This document shows, in pieces, positions 45,858-54,226 of a stretch of DNA of 64,000 nucleotides. The DNA is taken from the NCBI RefSeq assembly GCF_019039055.1, contig NZ_JAHOPB010000001.1:372001-436000 (forward strand), read 5' to 3'. Numbering within the stretch: the first letter of the stretch is position 1; each line of letters opens with the position of its first letter. The position numbers and the translations under genes were made by a program. The notes beneath the pieces were generated by a model. That model was not told the DNA's origin, made no database searches, and was given only the letters and a program-made list of their open reading frames with translations. This stretch comes from Reyranella humidisoli. Lineage in GTDB: Bacteria; Pseudomonadota; Alphaproteobacteria; Reyranellales; Reyranellaceae.

Positions 45858-47076
45858 GGTTCGCATCCCGCAACAGCGATTCAAGGTCGGCCGGACCGAT
45901 CGTGCGTTCGGCCTCGTCCCTCGTCGTACCGTCGCGCACGACGCCGTATCGTCCGGCCTCGCCCACCAGCACGAGATCCGACGGCGCGGAGCGTGCGCAG
46001 CCCTTGGCACAGCCGGACACGTGGACGGTGCCGCCGAAGCGACGCTCGGCCACGAGCCGGGCGAGACGACGCGCATCGCCGCGCGCATCCACCGTGCCCG
46101 ATGCGCAGGCCGGCGCGCCGGGGCAGGCTTCGATGCGCAGCAGCGGATCGCGGTCGTCGACGATCATTCCGATCGACCGTGCGCCGTCGAGCAACTCCTG
46201 GCCCGCAGCGGCATCGCGCACCCGCATGTAGAGCGTCCGCCACGGCGACAGGCGCAGATCGCGCGCGCCCGCCATCATCGCCAGATCGGCGAGACGCCGG
46301 AGCTGTCCCGCCTCGAGCCGGCCGAACGGCGCCGCAACGCCTGCGGCATCGTCCACGAGACCGATGACGCGCCCCCTCGCCTGCCCGAGCGGCGGCAGCG
46401 GCTGCAGCTTCGGCGACACGGCCAGCCGCAGCTTGGACAAGGCGGCAGCGGACAGAGTACGCAGGCGCGTGCGCGGCACGCATTCCAGCACCGCCTGCAT
46501 CGCCGTCACGACCAGATCGACCGCGTCGCGCGAGGCACAGGCACCGAGCCAGCGTGTCCCGTCGGGCGTATCGATGCCAAACGCGACGAAGCCCGATGCA
46601 ACCCGCAGACTGATGTCGGCGCGCTCATCCGCAATGGACACCGGTCCGCCATCGTCGACCAGGACGCCGAACTTCGCGGGAAGCCCGCGCAGACGCGGAT
46701 CGCCGGCGAGAATTTCCTCGAGCCGGTCGGCGATGCCGTAGGCAACGGATCCGCGCTCGGCGAGCGGCGCCACCATCACGTTGCGCACAGCCTCCGATGC
46801 GGCATCGTTGTCGAGCAGCCCGAACCGGCCCAGTTCGGCCTGCTGCTCGTCGAGGCGGCTGTCGCTAAGGCCGCGAATCTGCAGGTTGGCGCGCCGCGTC
46901 AGGTCGATATGCCCGTTCCCCAGTCGCTGCGCGGCATCGGCCAGCATGCGCGCAGCATCAAGGTCGAAGCGACCGACGCGCGGACGCACGCGCACGATCA
47001 ACCCGTCGCCGCTCTGCATCGGCCGCAGAGCGCCGGGGCACCAGCCTTTCCTCAGGATCGCCGCGGCCGTGCTCAT
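45850..47076 (-). CDS. cobG: precorrin-3B synthase
   Basis: A 408-residue sulfite/nitrite-reductase-like monooxygenase that uses O2 to make precorrin-3B; its presence marks the aerobic (late cobalt insertion) pathway. The N-terminal half contains GHIDLTRRANLQIRGL; the Fe-S/siroheme-type Cys motifs are EACPGAPACASG (C-x5-C) and HVSGCAKGCARS (C-x3-C). Overlaps cobN by 4 nt at its 5' end. Length is slightly short for the family but both reductase half-domains are present. Confidence 0.94.
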   Translation of the reverse strand: MSTAAAILRKGWCPGALRPMQSGDGLIVRVRPRVGRFDLDAARMLADAAQRLGNGHIDLTRRANLQIRGLSDSRLDEQQAELGRFGLLDNDAASEAVRNVMVAPLAERGSVAYGIADRLEEILAGDPRLRGLPAKFGVLVDDGGPVSIADERADISLRVASGFVAFGIDTPDGTRWLGACASRDAVDLVVTAMQAVLECVPRTRLRTLSAAALSKLRLAVSPKLQPLPPLGQARGRVIGLVDDAAGVAAPFGRLEAGQLRRLADLAMMAGARDLRLSPWRTLYMRVRDAAAGQELLDGARSIGMIVDDRDPLLRIEACPGAPACASGTVDARGDARRLARLVAERRFGGTVHVSGCAKGCARSAPSDLVLVGEAGRYGVVRDGTTRDEAERTIGPADLESLLRDANHG

Positions 47077-50000
47077 CTCGGGCCTTCATCGACCGGTCGC
47101 GCTGGCCGCGCAAGGCCGATCGCGCGCGTCAGATCGCGCTCCACCGCATTGCGCCGCGTCATCCAGAGACCGCGGTCGAGCGCATCCCTGAGGCGCGCCG
47201 CGATGGCCGCGACCGCCGCCGGATTGCGTGCCGCCATGGCGTCGAGAACGGCCTCGTTGGCGATCAGCGCGGCATGGGTGGCGTCGAACAGCGGGCCGGG
47301 CACGATCTCCGCGGTCGCGGCGAAGGCATAGAGCGCATCGACCGACTGGGCGATCTCGGCCACGCCCCGGTGGCCGTGGCTCAACATGCCCTGGATCCAG
47401 CGCGGGTTGGTGAGGCGGCCGCGCACGATGCGGGCGATTTCCTCCGCCAGGCGCCGCGCGCGCGGCTTGGCCGTATCGCTTGTGTCGAGATGATAGAGTT
47501 CGGGAGCGTTGCCCAGCAGTGCCGCCGCCGCCGCGAAGCCGCCGGCAAAATCGGCGACGCCGTCGCCGTCGAGCACGTCGCGCTCGCGATCATCCTGCGG
47601 ATGCACCAGCAGATCGGCCGTCGACACGAGGCTGCGAAAGCCGGGCCCGGCCTCGCGCACCGGCTCGACACCGCCATAGGCATGGGTCACCGCGGCGAGA
47701 TAGATCTCCCCGAGATCGGCCTGCGTCTTCCACGCCCCGTCGAGCGCCACGTCACCCGCCTGGGCGCCATAGTTGCCCGGCGCGGCGCCGAAGATGCGCG
47801 ACAGGTCGGCGCCCGCGCGGCGCGCCGCCGCCAGCGGATTGTCCTCGTCGGGCTCGTCTAGTTCGGCGACGCGCCGCACGGCCATGTCGAACAGGGCGAT
47901 CTGCGTCTCGAAGATGTCGCGGAACAGGCCCGAGATACGCAGCGTCGCGTCGATGCGCGGCCGGTCGAGCGTGGCGAGCGGCATCACCTCGATGCCGGTG
48001 ACGCGGCTCGAGGCGGCATCCCAGACGGGTCGCACGCCGAGATAGGCCAGCGCCTGCGCGAGATCGTCGCCGCCGGTGCGCAGCGAGGCCGAGGCCCAGA
48101 GATCGATCACCAGCGCGCGCGGCGGCTCGCCATGGTCCTGCAGATAGCGCCGCACCACCTCGTCGGCGGAGCGCGCGCCGATGGCCGCCGCAGTACGGGT
48201 CGGGATGGCGCGCGGATCGATCGACGTAAGGTTGCGGCCGGTCGGCAGAACATCGGCCCGGCCGCGCGTCGGCGCACCGGCGGGACCGGGTGCAACGCGA
48301 CGACCGGCGAGCGCAGCCAGCAGGCCCGCGCGCTCGCGAACGGCGCTCAGGCGGATCGGCGCATCTTCGCCGCCCATCGTGGCCGCAAGCTGCGCGATCT
48401 TCGCCTCATCCGGCAGCGTGCCGTACACATGCAGTCCCTCGCGGATGCTCAGTTCCTTGATGTCGCAGAGATGGGCGTCGAGCTTGGCCACCGCCTCGCG
48501 GCTGGGCTCGTCCTTCACCAGACCGCATTCGGCCGCGAGCCCGCCGCTCCAGGCGCGCTCCACGATCTCTTCTTCGAGATGGCGCAGGCGGCGGCTGTCG
48601 AGTCCATCGGCCGCGGCATACTCCTCGATGATGGCTTCCATCTCCGCCAGCGCGCCGTGCAGTCCTGCGGCGCTGAGCGGCGGCGTCAGATGGCCGATGG
48701 TGACGGCGCCCAGCCGGCGCTTGGCCTGCACCGCCTCGCCTGGATTGTTGACGATGAAGGGATAGATCACGGGCAGCGGCCCCAGCACCGCCTCGGGCCA
48801 GCAGCCGGCCGACAGCGCCAGCGCCTTGCCTGGCAGCCATTCGAGCGTGCCGTGCGTGCCGAGATGGATCATCGCATCGATCCGCTCCTGCTCGCGCAGC
48901 CACGCGTAGAGCGCAACATAGGCGTGTCGCGGCGGGCAGTTCATGTCGTGGTAGCCCGTCTTGCGGTCCTGCACCGTGCCGCGATCGGGCTGCAGCAGCA
49001 CCATGACCTTGCCGCAGCGCAGGACGGGCAGGCGGAACCCCTCGGACGCCTCCCCCCACGTCTCCGCAAGATCGCCCTGGAGCGAGCCCGGCAGTTCAGA
49101 AAGCCAGCGCCTGTACCTGTCGAGCGATATGTCGACCCAATCCGCGTCGCCCGCCAGCAGCCTCTCGACGTCGGCCACCTGCCAGTCGAGGCCGCCGACA
49201 TCATAGCCCTCGGCGCACAGCAGCCTCAGGATCCCGACCACGCTGGCCGGCGTGTCGAGGCCAACCGCGTAGCCGGTCCGTCCGCCGCGCGCGGGATAGT
49301 CCGACAGGACCAGCGCGAGCCGGCGTTCCTGCGCGGGCGTGGCGCCGAGCTTCGCCCAGGCCGCCGCCAGCCGCGCCACATAGTCGATGCGATCGGGCTC
49401 GGGCTCGTGATGCACGCGGCTGAATTCGAGCGCCGCGTCGGGTTCGGCCTCGGCCTTGAAGGAGATGGCGCGCGTCAGCAGCCGTCCGTCGAGTTCGGGA
49501 AGCACGACGTTCATGGCGAGATCGGCGGGCGCGAGCCCCCGCAGCGAGCCATCCCAGGCCTCGCGCGCGCTACCCGAGAGCACGACCTGCAGCACCGGCA
49601 CACCGGCGCCGTCGAGCACCGTCGTATCGTCGTCGCGCATCGCGGAGAAGGCCGTGGTGTTCAGGACGATCGCGGGCTTGCGCTCGCGCAGAAGCGCTTC
49701 GAGCGGCGTCGCCGCCGCCGGATCCTTCAGGCTGCTCACGGCCACGCCGAGGGGGGCCAGGCCGCGCGCGTCGAGCGCCTGCATCAACGCAGTGACCGGC
49801 GCGATGTCGGCGGCCATCAGGTTGGCGCGATAGAACACGACGAGGGCCATCGGCCGTACGTCATCCGCCGCACCGAGAACGGTCAGGGGGCCGACCGGCT
49901 CGGGCGGCAACCACGCAATATCCCGGCCCAGCAGGCTCGCGGCGTAGCGCAGCGCCTGCCGCAGGTTCGCCGCGCCCCCCGCCCGGAAGTAACCGTCGAG

Positions 50001-50411
50001 CCGTTCGAGCCGGTCGGACGCCAGAGTGGAGACGGCGACCAGCCGCGGATCAGACCTGTCATCGCCCGGAAGCGCGGCCAGCAGCACGCCGTTGTCGCGC
50101 GCCGCATCGGCAATGCGCTCGAATCCGTAGCGCCAGTAGTCGAGACCGCCCAGCCCGCGCACGATCACCAGCCGCGCTTGTGAGATCACCTGCTCGACAT
50201 AAAGATCGACCGACATTGGATGGCGCAGCTTCTTCAGGCTGGCCAGCCGCAACGTCGGCAGCAGATCGCTGTCCAGCCGCCACGCCGCCGCAAGAGCCGA
50301 GAGGTCGCTGTCGGAAAAGGAGAGCACGACGATCTCGCCCGGCGACTGAGCGAGATCGACGGCGGCGTCGGCCTCGTCGAGTGTCGCGAGTTGGGTCGCC
50401 AGGACGTGCAT
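47073..50411 (-). CDS. cobN: cobaltochelatase large subunit
   Basis: A 1112-residue subunit of the ATP-dependent aerobic cobaltochelatase, homologous to ChlH; with CobS and CobT it inserts cobalt into hydrogenobyrinate a,c-diamide. Diagnostic stretches: VRGLGGLDYWRYGFERI, LVLSDYPARGGRTGYAVGLD, YHDMNCPPRHAYVALYAWLR, MIHLGTHGTLEWLPGKALAL, YPFIVNNPGEAVQAKRRLGA and the C-terminal LTNPRWIQGMLSHGHRGVAE. It is somewhat shorter than the roughly 1250-residue form I recall from Pseudomonas denitrificans. cobS and cobT are outside the window. It starts 4 nt after the cobW stop. Confidence 0.96.
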   Translation of the reverse strand: MHVLATQLATLDEADAAVDLAQSPGEIVVLSFSDSDLSALAAAWRLDSDLLPTLRLASLKKLRHPMSVDLYVEQVISQARLVIVRGLGGLDYWRYGFERIADAARDNGVLLAALPGDDRSDPRLVAVSTLASDRLERLDGYFRAGGAANLRQALRYAASLLGRDIAWLPPEPVGPLTVLGAADDVRPMALVVFYRANLMAADIAPVTALMQALDARGLAPLGVAVSSLKDPAAATPLEALLRERKPAIVLNTTAFSAMRDDDTTVLDGAGVPVLQVVLSGSAREAWDGSLRGLAPADLAMNVVLPELDGRLLTRAISFKAEAEPDAALEFSRVHHEPEPDRIDYVARLAAAWAKLGATPAQERRLALVLSDYPARGGRTGYAVGLDTPASVVGILRLLCAEGYDVGGLDWQVADVERLLAGDADWVDISLDRYRRWLSELPGSLQGDLAETWGEASEGFRLPVLRCGKVMVLLQPDRGTVQDRKTGYHDMNCPPRHAYVALYAWLREQERIDAMIHLGTHGTLEWLPGKALALSAGCWPEAVLGPLPVIYPFIVNNPGEAVQAKRRLGAVTIGHLTPPLSAAGLHGALAEMEAIIEEYAAADGLDSRRLRHLEEEIVERAWSGGLAAECGLVKDEPSREAVAKLDAHLCDIKELSIREGLHVYGTLPDEAKIAQLAATMGGEDAPIRLSAVRERAGLLAALAGRRVAPGPAGAPTRGRADVLPTGRNLTSIDPRAIPTRTAAAIGARSADEVVRRYLQDHGEPPRALVIDLWASASLRTGGDDLAQALAYLGVRPVWDAASSRVTGIEVMPLATLDRPRIDATLRISGLFRDIFETQIALFDMAVRRVAELDEPDEDNPLAAARRAGADLSRIFGAAPGNYGAQAGDVALDGAWKTQADLGEIYLAAVTHAYGGVEPVREAGPGFRSLVSTADLLVHPQDDRERDVLDGDGVADFAGGFAAAAALLGNAPELYHLDTSDTAKPRARRLAEEIARIVRGRLTNPRWIQGMLSHGHRGVAEIAQSVDALYAFAATAEIVPGPLFDATHAALIANEAVLDAMAARNPAAVAAIAARLRDALDRGLWMTRRNAVERDLTRAIGLARPARPVDEGPR

Positions 50412-50415
50412 CTGC

Positions 50416-51447
50416 CTACCCCAGCAGGATCGCCCGGATCCCCGCCTGATCGAAGCCCTTCTGGCCGATCACGACCAGCCGGCCGCGCCGCGGCGCGCCG
50501 TCGGGCCAGCGACGGTCGAACTGGTGCTGGATGCGCGCGCCGACACCCTGGACCAGCAGGCGCATCGGCTTGCCGTCGACCTCGACGAAGCCCTTCATGC
50601 GCAGCACGTCGTGTTCCTCGGCCGCCTTCACCATGCGGTCGACCAGCGCCTGCGGCGAGGCGTAGGCCGGCAGGTCGACGATGAACGTGTCGAAATCCTC
50701 GTGGTCGTGCTCGCCTTCGAGGTCATGATGCGAGGGACGCGCCGCGAGGTCGGCTTCGGCCGCCGCGCCGAGACCCAGCAGGACCTTCACCGGCACCTGG
50801 CCGTGGCGCGTCTCCACGAGCGCGACCGCGCGCGGCAGGACCTTGCCGATCTCGCCGATGACCGCCTTCCGGTCGGCGTCCGTCATCAGGTCGGCCTTGT
50901 TCAGCAGGATCAGGTCGGCACAAAGGATCTGGTCCTCGAACACTTCCTCGAGGGGATTGTCGTGATCCAGCGACGAATCCTCCGCGCGCTGGCGCGCCAC
51001 CGCCGCGGGATCGTCGGCGAACCGGCCGGCCGCCACCGCCGCGCCGTCCACCACGGCGATCACGCCGTCGACGGTGACGCGCGAGGCGATCTCGGGCCAG
51101 TTGAAGGCCTTCACCAGCGGCTTCGGCAGTGCGAGGCCCGACGTCTCGATCACGATATGCTCGGGCGGATTGGGACGGTCGAGCAGGCTCTTGAGGGCGG
51201 GCACGAAATCGTCGGCGACGGTGCAGCAGAGGCAGCCGTTGGCCAGTTCGACGATCGCATCCTCGGGACAGTTCTCGACTCCGCAGCTCTTCAGGATCTC
51301 GCCGTCGATGCCGACATCGCCGAACTCGTTGACGATCACGGCGAGGCGACGGTCGGCATTCTCCAGCACATGGCGGACGAGCGTCGTCTTTCCCGCGCCG
51401 AGGAAGCCGGTGACGATGGTGCAGGGCACCTTGGCGAGCGTGCTCAT
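50416..51447 (-). CDS. cobW: CobW-family G3E GTPase (cobalt metallochaperone)
   Basis: A 343-residue P-loop GTPase thought to deliver Co2+ to the chelatase. Walker A is VTGFLGAGKTTLVRHVLEN; the metal-binding CxCC is in VELANGCLCCTVADDFVPAL; a DxxG-type EFGDVGIDGEIL, the NKAD base motif LILLNKADLM and a His-rich stretch (SHHDLEGEHDHEDFD, about 245-259) are present. It lies 4 nt before cobN and overlaps the DUF1636 gene by 4 nt, so it belongs to the riboswitch operon. Confidence 0.95.
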   Translation of the reverse strand: MSTLAKVPCTIVTGFLGAGKTTLVRHVLENADRRLAVIVNEFGDVGIDGEILKSCGVENCPEDAIVELANGCLCCTVADDFVPALKSLLDRPNPPEHIVIETSGLALPKPLVKAFNWPEIASRVTVDGVIAVVDGAAVAAGRFADDPAAVARQRAEDSSLDHDNPLEEVFEDQILCADLILLNKADLMTDADRKAVIGEIGKVLPRAVALVETRHGQVPVKVLLGLGAAAEADLAARPSHHDLEGEHDHEDFDTFIVDLPAYASPQALVDRMVKAAEEHDVLRMKGFVEVDGKPMRLLVQGVGARIQHQFDRRWPDGAPRRGRLVVIGQKGFDQAGIRAILLG

Positions 51448-51827
51448 GAGGACTCCCGGAGGTTCATCGGCGGGACGCGCGCGATGGTGTTCTTGCGGAT
51501 GTGTTCGGGCCGCTCGCGCCAGACCGTGACGCCGGTTTCATGCGCGCTGTGCTGACGCGCGAAGGCGAGGATATCGGGCGCATGCTGTTCGGCATCGAGG
51601 TTGCCAATGACGTAAGTCCACTTGCCGGGCGCGCCGACGGCGATCGTGCAGCCACGCGAGCAGTTCGAGAGACACTCGACGCCGACGATCTGCGAGAGCG
51701 GATAACCTTCTGCCGCCGCGCGCTGCGCCGCCGACAGCAGCCGTGCGCCGGCGCGCATGGGATGCGCATTCGCGTCATCGGCGCTGCTGCGGCAGGTCGT
51801 GCAGACGTAGAGCGTCGATGCAGTCAT
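51444..51827 (-). CDS. DUF1636 Cys-rich (thioredoxin-like ferredoxin) protein
   Basis: A 127-residue small protein with cysteines in LYVCTTCRSS and VECLSNCSRGCTIAVG, arranged like a thioredoxin-fold [2Fe-2S] or metal-binding site. DUF1636 members commonly lie in cobalamin clusters near cobW/cobN; their function is not established to my knowledge. Here it is between hupE (16 nt gap) and cobW (4-nt overlap) in the riboswitch operon. Candidate roles are electron donor to CobG or cobalt handling; both are inference. Confidence 0.88.
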   Translation of the reverse strand: MTASTLYVCTTCRSSADDANAHPMRAGARLLSAAQRAAAEGYPLSQIVGVECLSNCSRGCTIAVGAPGKWTYVIGNLDAEQHAPDILAFARQHSAHETGVTVWRERPEHIRKNTIARVPPMNLRESS

Positions 51828-51843
51828 GCGAATGCGCCTCGAC

Positions 51844-52464
51844 CTAGAGGGTCGCGGCCGTTGCGGCGGCAGCGCCGATCACGGCCACGACCGCGCCCAT
51901 GACAGAGACACCGAGAGCCCGCGACGGCCGGCTCATCACCGCGAGCGTCAGGGCATAGGCCGCGACCGCGAGCGCCGACTGGACCACGAACAGGCCCGCG
52001 AGATAGGCGGCGACCGGCGTGGGTTCGGCACCGACGATCGCCTCGCCCAGGGCATGGCCGTGAACGAGGCCAGCCAGGGCGAACAGCGCGACGGCCAATG
52101 CCGGCGAAAGCTTCGAGCGCACGATCACGAGGCCGCCGATGACGAGCGTGCTGAGGCCCACGAGGAATTCACCTGCCGGCAGGCCGATGCCCGCGAGATG
52201 CACGACGACGCCCGCGATCACGGCCGCGCTGAAGGCGAGGACCGGCACGATACCGCGAGCGGCAAGGCCTGCGAGGATACCGACGCCGACGACCGCAGCC
52301 AGATGGTCGAGGCCGATGATGGGATGGCCGAGGCCGGACAGGAGACCGTTCATGAAGGTCTGCGGCGTCTGGCCGCCCATTGGATGGTGGGCGAAGGCCG
52401 GCGCGGTCGCCGCCATCGACAACAGCAACGCAATGGAACCCGAACGCGTGATCGCCGCCTTCAT
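51844..52464 (-). CDS. hupE: HupE/UreJ-family metal transporter, probable cobalt importer (paralog 1)
   Basis: A 206-residue membrane protein. Signal-like N-terminus (ALLLSMAATAPAFAHHPMGG) leaves a mature His-rich start, followed by about six helices. The family motif HPIIGLDHLAAVVGVG and a second GLVHGHALGEA are intact, consistent with Ni/Co binding. It is first in the riboswitch-led cob operon, which argues for cobalt uptake controlled by B12. Its Shine-Dalgarno CGGAGA lies in the sequence predicted to be masked by the riboswitch expression platform. ATG 52464 is used; a longer reading to 52686 would run into the riboswitch. Confidence 0.9.
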   Translation of the reverse strand: MKAAITRSGSIALLLSMAATAPAFAHHPMGGQTPQTFMNGLLSGLGHPIIGLDHLAAVVGVGILAGLAARGIVPVLAFSAAVIAGVVVHLAGIGLPAGEFLVGLSTLVIGGLVIVRSKLSPALAVALFALAGLVHGHALGEAIVGAEPTPVAAYLAGLFVVQSALAVAAYALTLAVMSRPSRALGVSVMGAVVAVIGAAAATAATL

Positions 52465-52470
52465 GATCGT

Positions 52471-52520
52471 CTCCGTCGTATGAGGGCACATGCCCTCGGG
52501 GTATGCCGTCTCCGACGGAG
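52471..52520 (-). promoter_or_regulatory. expression platform of the cobalamin riboswitch (SD sequester)
   Basis: On the minus strand CTCCGTCG (52520-52513) is exactly complementary to CGACGGAG (52478-52471), which holds the hupE Shine-Dalgarno; a perfect GAGGGCA/TGCCCTC hairpin (52482-52497) lies between them. An alternative hairpin CCGTC-GGA-GACGG (52518-52506) would use up the masking strand. This is the classic layout for translational control; which state B12 favours is inferred from known riboswitches, where B12 binding turns expression off. Confidence 0.65.
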
Positions 52521-52594
52521 CCCGCGCATCCGGCAAGGCCGGATGTCGGGTGGACCTCGTTCCTCGTGCTTCCCCGCGCGAGGACTCGGATGCG

Positions 52595-52770
52595 GCAGTT
52601 TCGACGGCAGGTTTCCTGGCTCTCGGCTCTTCGTCTTCGGCCACCTTCCCGGTTTCCCAGTGGTATCGAGGCCTTCGACTCACCAATCACAGTTGCGGGG
52701 GCAGCCTCGGATTGGGGCGCGAGGCCCGGCACCGTGTTCCCTTTTGATCCCCTTGCGGGGCACCGTCACG
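52595..52770 (-). ncRNA. cobalamin riboswitch aptamer
   Basis: Read leftward, the region shows the conserved cobalamin aptamer blocks in order: GGTGCCCCGCAAGGGGATCA then AAAAGGGAACACGGTGCCGG near the 5' end, GCCCCCGCAACTGTGA in the middle, a CCGGGAAGGTGGC segment and the B12 box AGCCAGGAAACCTGCC at 52621-52606. It lies between the hupE paralogs and upstream of hupE1-DUF1636-cobW-cobN-cobG-cobH-cobI-cobJ. Ends are approximate. This is the largest gene-free stretch in the window (52465-52834). Confidence 0.95.
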
Positions 52771-52774
52771 TGCT

Positions 52775-52803
52775 TGATAGGGGTCCGGGCGAAGTCGCGT
52801 CAA
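52775..52803 (-). promoter_or_regulatory. promoter of the riboswitch-led cob operon
   Basis: Leftward -35 TTGACG (52803-52798), a 17-nt spacer and -10 CTATCA (52780-52775). Transcription would begin near 52768, exactly where the aptamer starts. The hupE2 promoter at 53516-53544 has the same layout. Confidence 0.75.
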
Positions 52804-52834
52804 CGGTATTCGGTCGCCCCGGCAGGCGCGGCGG

Positions 52835-53464
52835 TCAGCTGATCAGCCCCGCGGCCTGGATCGCGGCAAGGCCGCCCACGGCGGTGATCAGGGACCCCGC
52901 GACGACCAGCGCGGTCCGCTGCGCCGGCCACTTGCTAACACCCAGCGTGAGCGCACAGGAAGCGACGCCTAGCGCCGTCTGCGCCACGAGCAGGCCCGCG
53001 ACGTTGGCGACGATCGGCAAGGCATCCGCCCCGATCAGGACCACCCCCAGCGAATAGCCGTGCACGAGCCCTGCGACGGCGAAGATGCCCGACGCGACCT
53101 TCGGGCTGATCGGCTGGCGGATCAGGATGAGCACGCCGATCAGCATCGTCGTCAAAGCCACGAAGGCGCCGTCCGCGGGAATGTCGTAGGGGCTGAGCTG
53201 AAGCGCCACGCCGGCGATGGCGGCGACACCGAAGACAAGCACCGGGACGATGCCGCGGGCGGCGATGCCGACCAGGATGCCGATGCCGATCATCGCAGCC
53301 AGGTGATAGACGCTGATGACCGGGAGACCGACACCCTGCAGGAAACCCTCGGCGAAGGTCCGGGGCAGTTCCTCCTCCACCAACGTGTGGGCAAGGACCG
53401 GCAACCGCGGAACCGCGAGCGCAAGCGTCGTCCAGAAGCCCAGCCGCCGGATGGAAACCCGCAT
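52835..53464 (-). CDS. HupE/UreJ-family protein, divergent paralog 2
   Basis: A 209-residue membrane protein, clearly homologous to the hupE at 51844 (shared IGIGILVGIAARGIVPVLVF, GLVHGYSLGVVLIGADALPI). The key HPxxGxDH motif is altered to LPVISVYHL, losing the first His and the Asp, and the mature N-terminus lacks the HHP start, so metal specificity or function may differ. ATG 53464 has GGGAAGG just upstream. It has its own promoter and is separated from the riboswitch operon, which starts just past its stop. Confidence 0.85.
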   Translation of the reverse strand: MRVSIRRLGFWTTLALAVPRLPVLAHTLVEEELPRTFAEGFLQGVGLPVISVYHLAAMIGIGILVGIAARGIVPVLVFGVAAIAGVALQLSPYDIPADGAFVALTTMLIGVLILIRQPISPKVASGIFAVAGLVHGYSLGVVLIGADALPIVANVAGLLVAQTALGVASCALTLGVSKWPAQRTALVVAGSLITAVGGLAAIQAAGLIS

Positions 53465-53515
53465 CACCTTCCCTGGTCCCGTCTTTGGCCCTCGCTTGGG
53501 GCGCGCATGCACCTC

Positions 53516-53544
53516 AGATAGGGTGCAGCTGCACAACTCGTCAA
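53516..53544 (-). promoter_or_regulatory. promoter of hupE paralog 2 with palindromic operator
   Basis: Leftward -35 TTGACG (53544-53539), 17-nt spacer, -10 CTATCT (53521-53516). The spacer contains the perfect 12-bp palindrome GTGCAGCTGCAC (53534-53523), a good position for a repressor. No aptamer follows; the leader would be about 45 nt. Confidence 0.7.
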
Positions 53545-53614
53545 TCCAATTCCGCATCGGCGGTGAAACTATAGCCGATATTGGCGATTCCACTGCATCG
53601 AAGGGCCGAAGTCC

Positions 53615-54226
53615 ATGACGAACGAGATCAGCGACGACGCACGGCATAAAAACAAGATGGCCAACCGGAAGGCCGTGCAGGACGCCGAAGTCGCCGCCAA
53701 GACCATCGAAAAGGGCCTGTTGATCGTCCACACCGGCAAGGGGAAGGGAAAATCGACCGCCGCCTTCGGCCTTCTCCTGCGCGCCATCGGCCGTGGACTG
53801 CGGTGCGGCGTCGTGCAGTTCGGCAAGGGCGCCTGGCAGACCGGCGAGCGCACAGCCGTCGAGCGCTTCGGCGATCAGGTGCAATGGCATACGCTGGGCG
53901 AGGGCTTCACCTGGGAGACGCAGGATCGCGCGCGCGACGTCGCGGCCGCCGAACGGGCCTGGTCCGTGGCGCGCGACCTGATGGCCGATCCCTCGATCCG
54001 CTTCATCGTGCTCGACGAACTCAACATCTCGCTGCGCTACGACCATCTCGAGATCGGCGCCGTCCTCGAGGCCCTTAAGGCGCGCCGTCCCGACCAGCAC
54101 ATCGTCGTCACCGGCCGCAACGCCAAGGCCGAGCTGATCGAGGCAGCCGACCTCGTGACCGAGATGACCCTCGTGAAGCACCATTTCGCCGCCGGCGTGA
54201 AAGCGCAGGAAGGCATCGAGTTCTGA
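53615..54226 (+). CDS. cobO: cob(I)yrinic acid a,c-diamide adenosyltransferase
   Basis: A 203-residue ATP:corrinoid adenosyltransferase of the CobO/BtuR type. The P-loop [20 protein letters not shown] is at about residues 35-54; [31 protein letters not shown] and [20 protein letters not shown] follow. It attaches the upper 5'-deoxyadenosyl ligand to cobalt. Its stop overlaps the cobQ start (TGATG). It is divergent from hupE paralog 2, with a 150-nt gap between them. Confidence 0.96.
   Translation: MTNEISDDARHKNKMANRKAVQDAEVAAKTIEKGLLIVHTGKGKGKSTAAFGLLLRAIGRGLRCGVVQFGKGAWQTGERTAVERFGDQVQWHTLGEGFTWETQDRARDVAAAERAWSVARDLMADPSIRFIVLDELNISLRYDHLEIGAVLEALKARRPDQHIVVTGRNAKAELIEAADLVTEMTLVKHHFAAGVKAQEGIEF

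Noticed and set aside
53465..54184. N-terminal extension of the second HupE paralog
   Set aside because: It is antisense to cobO; a promoter and ribosome site support the ATG at 53464.
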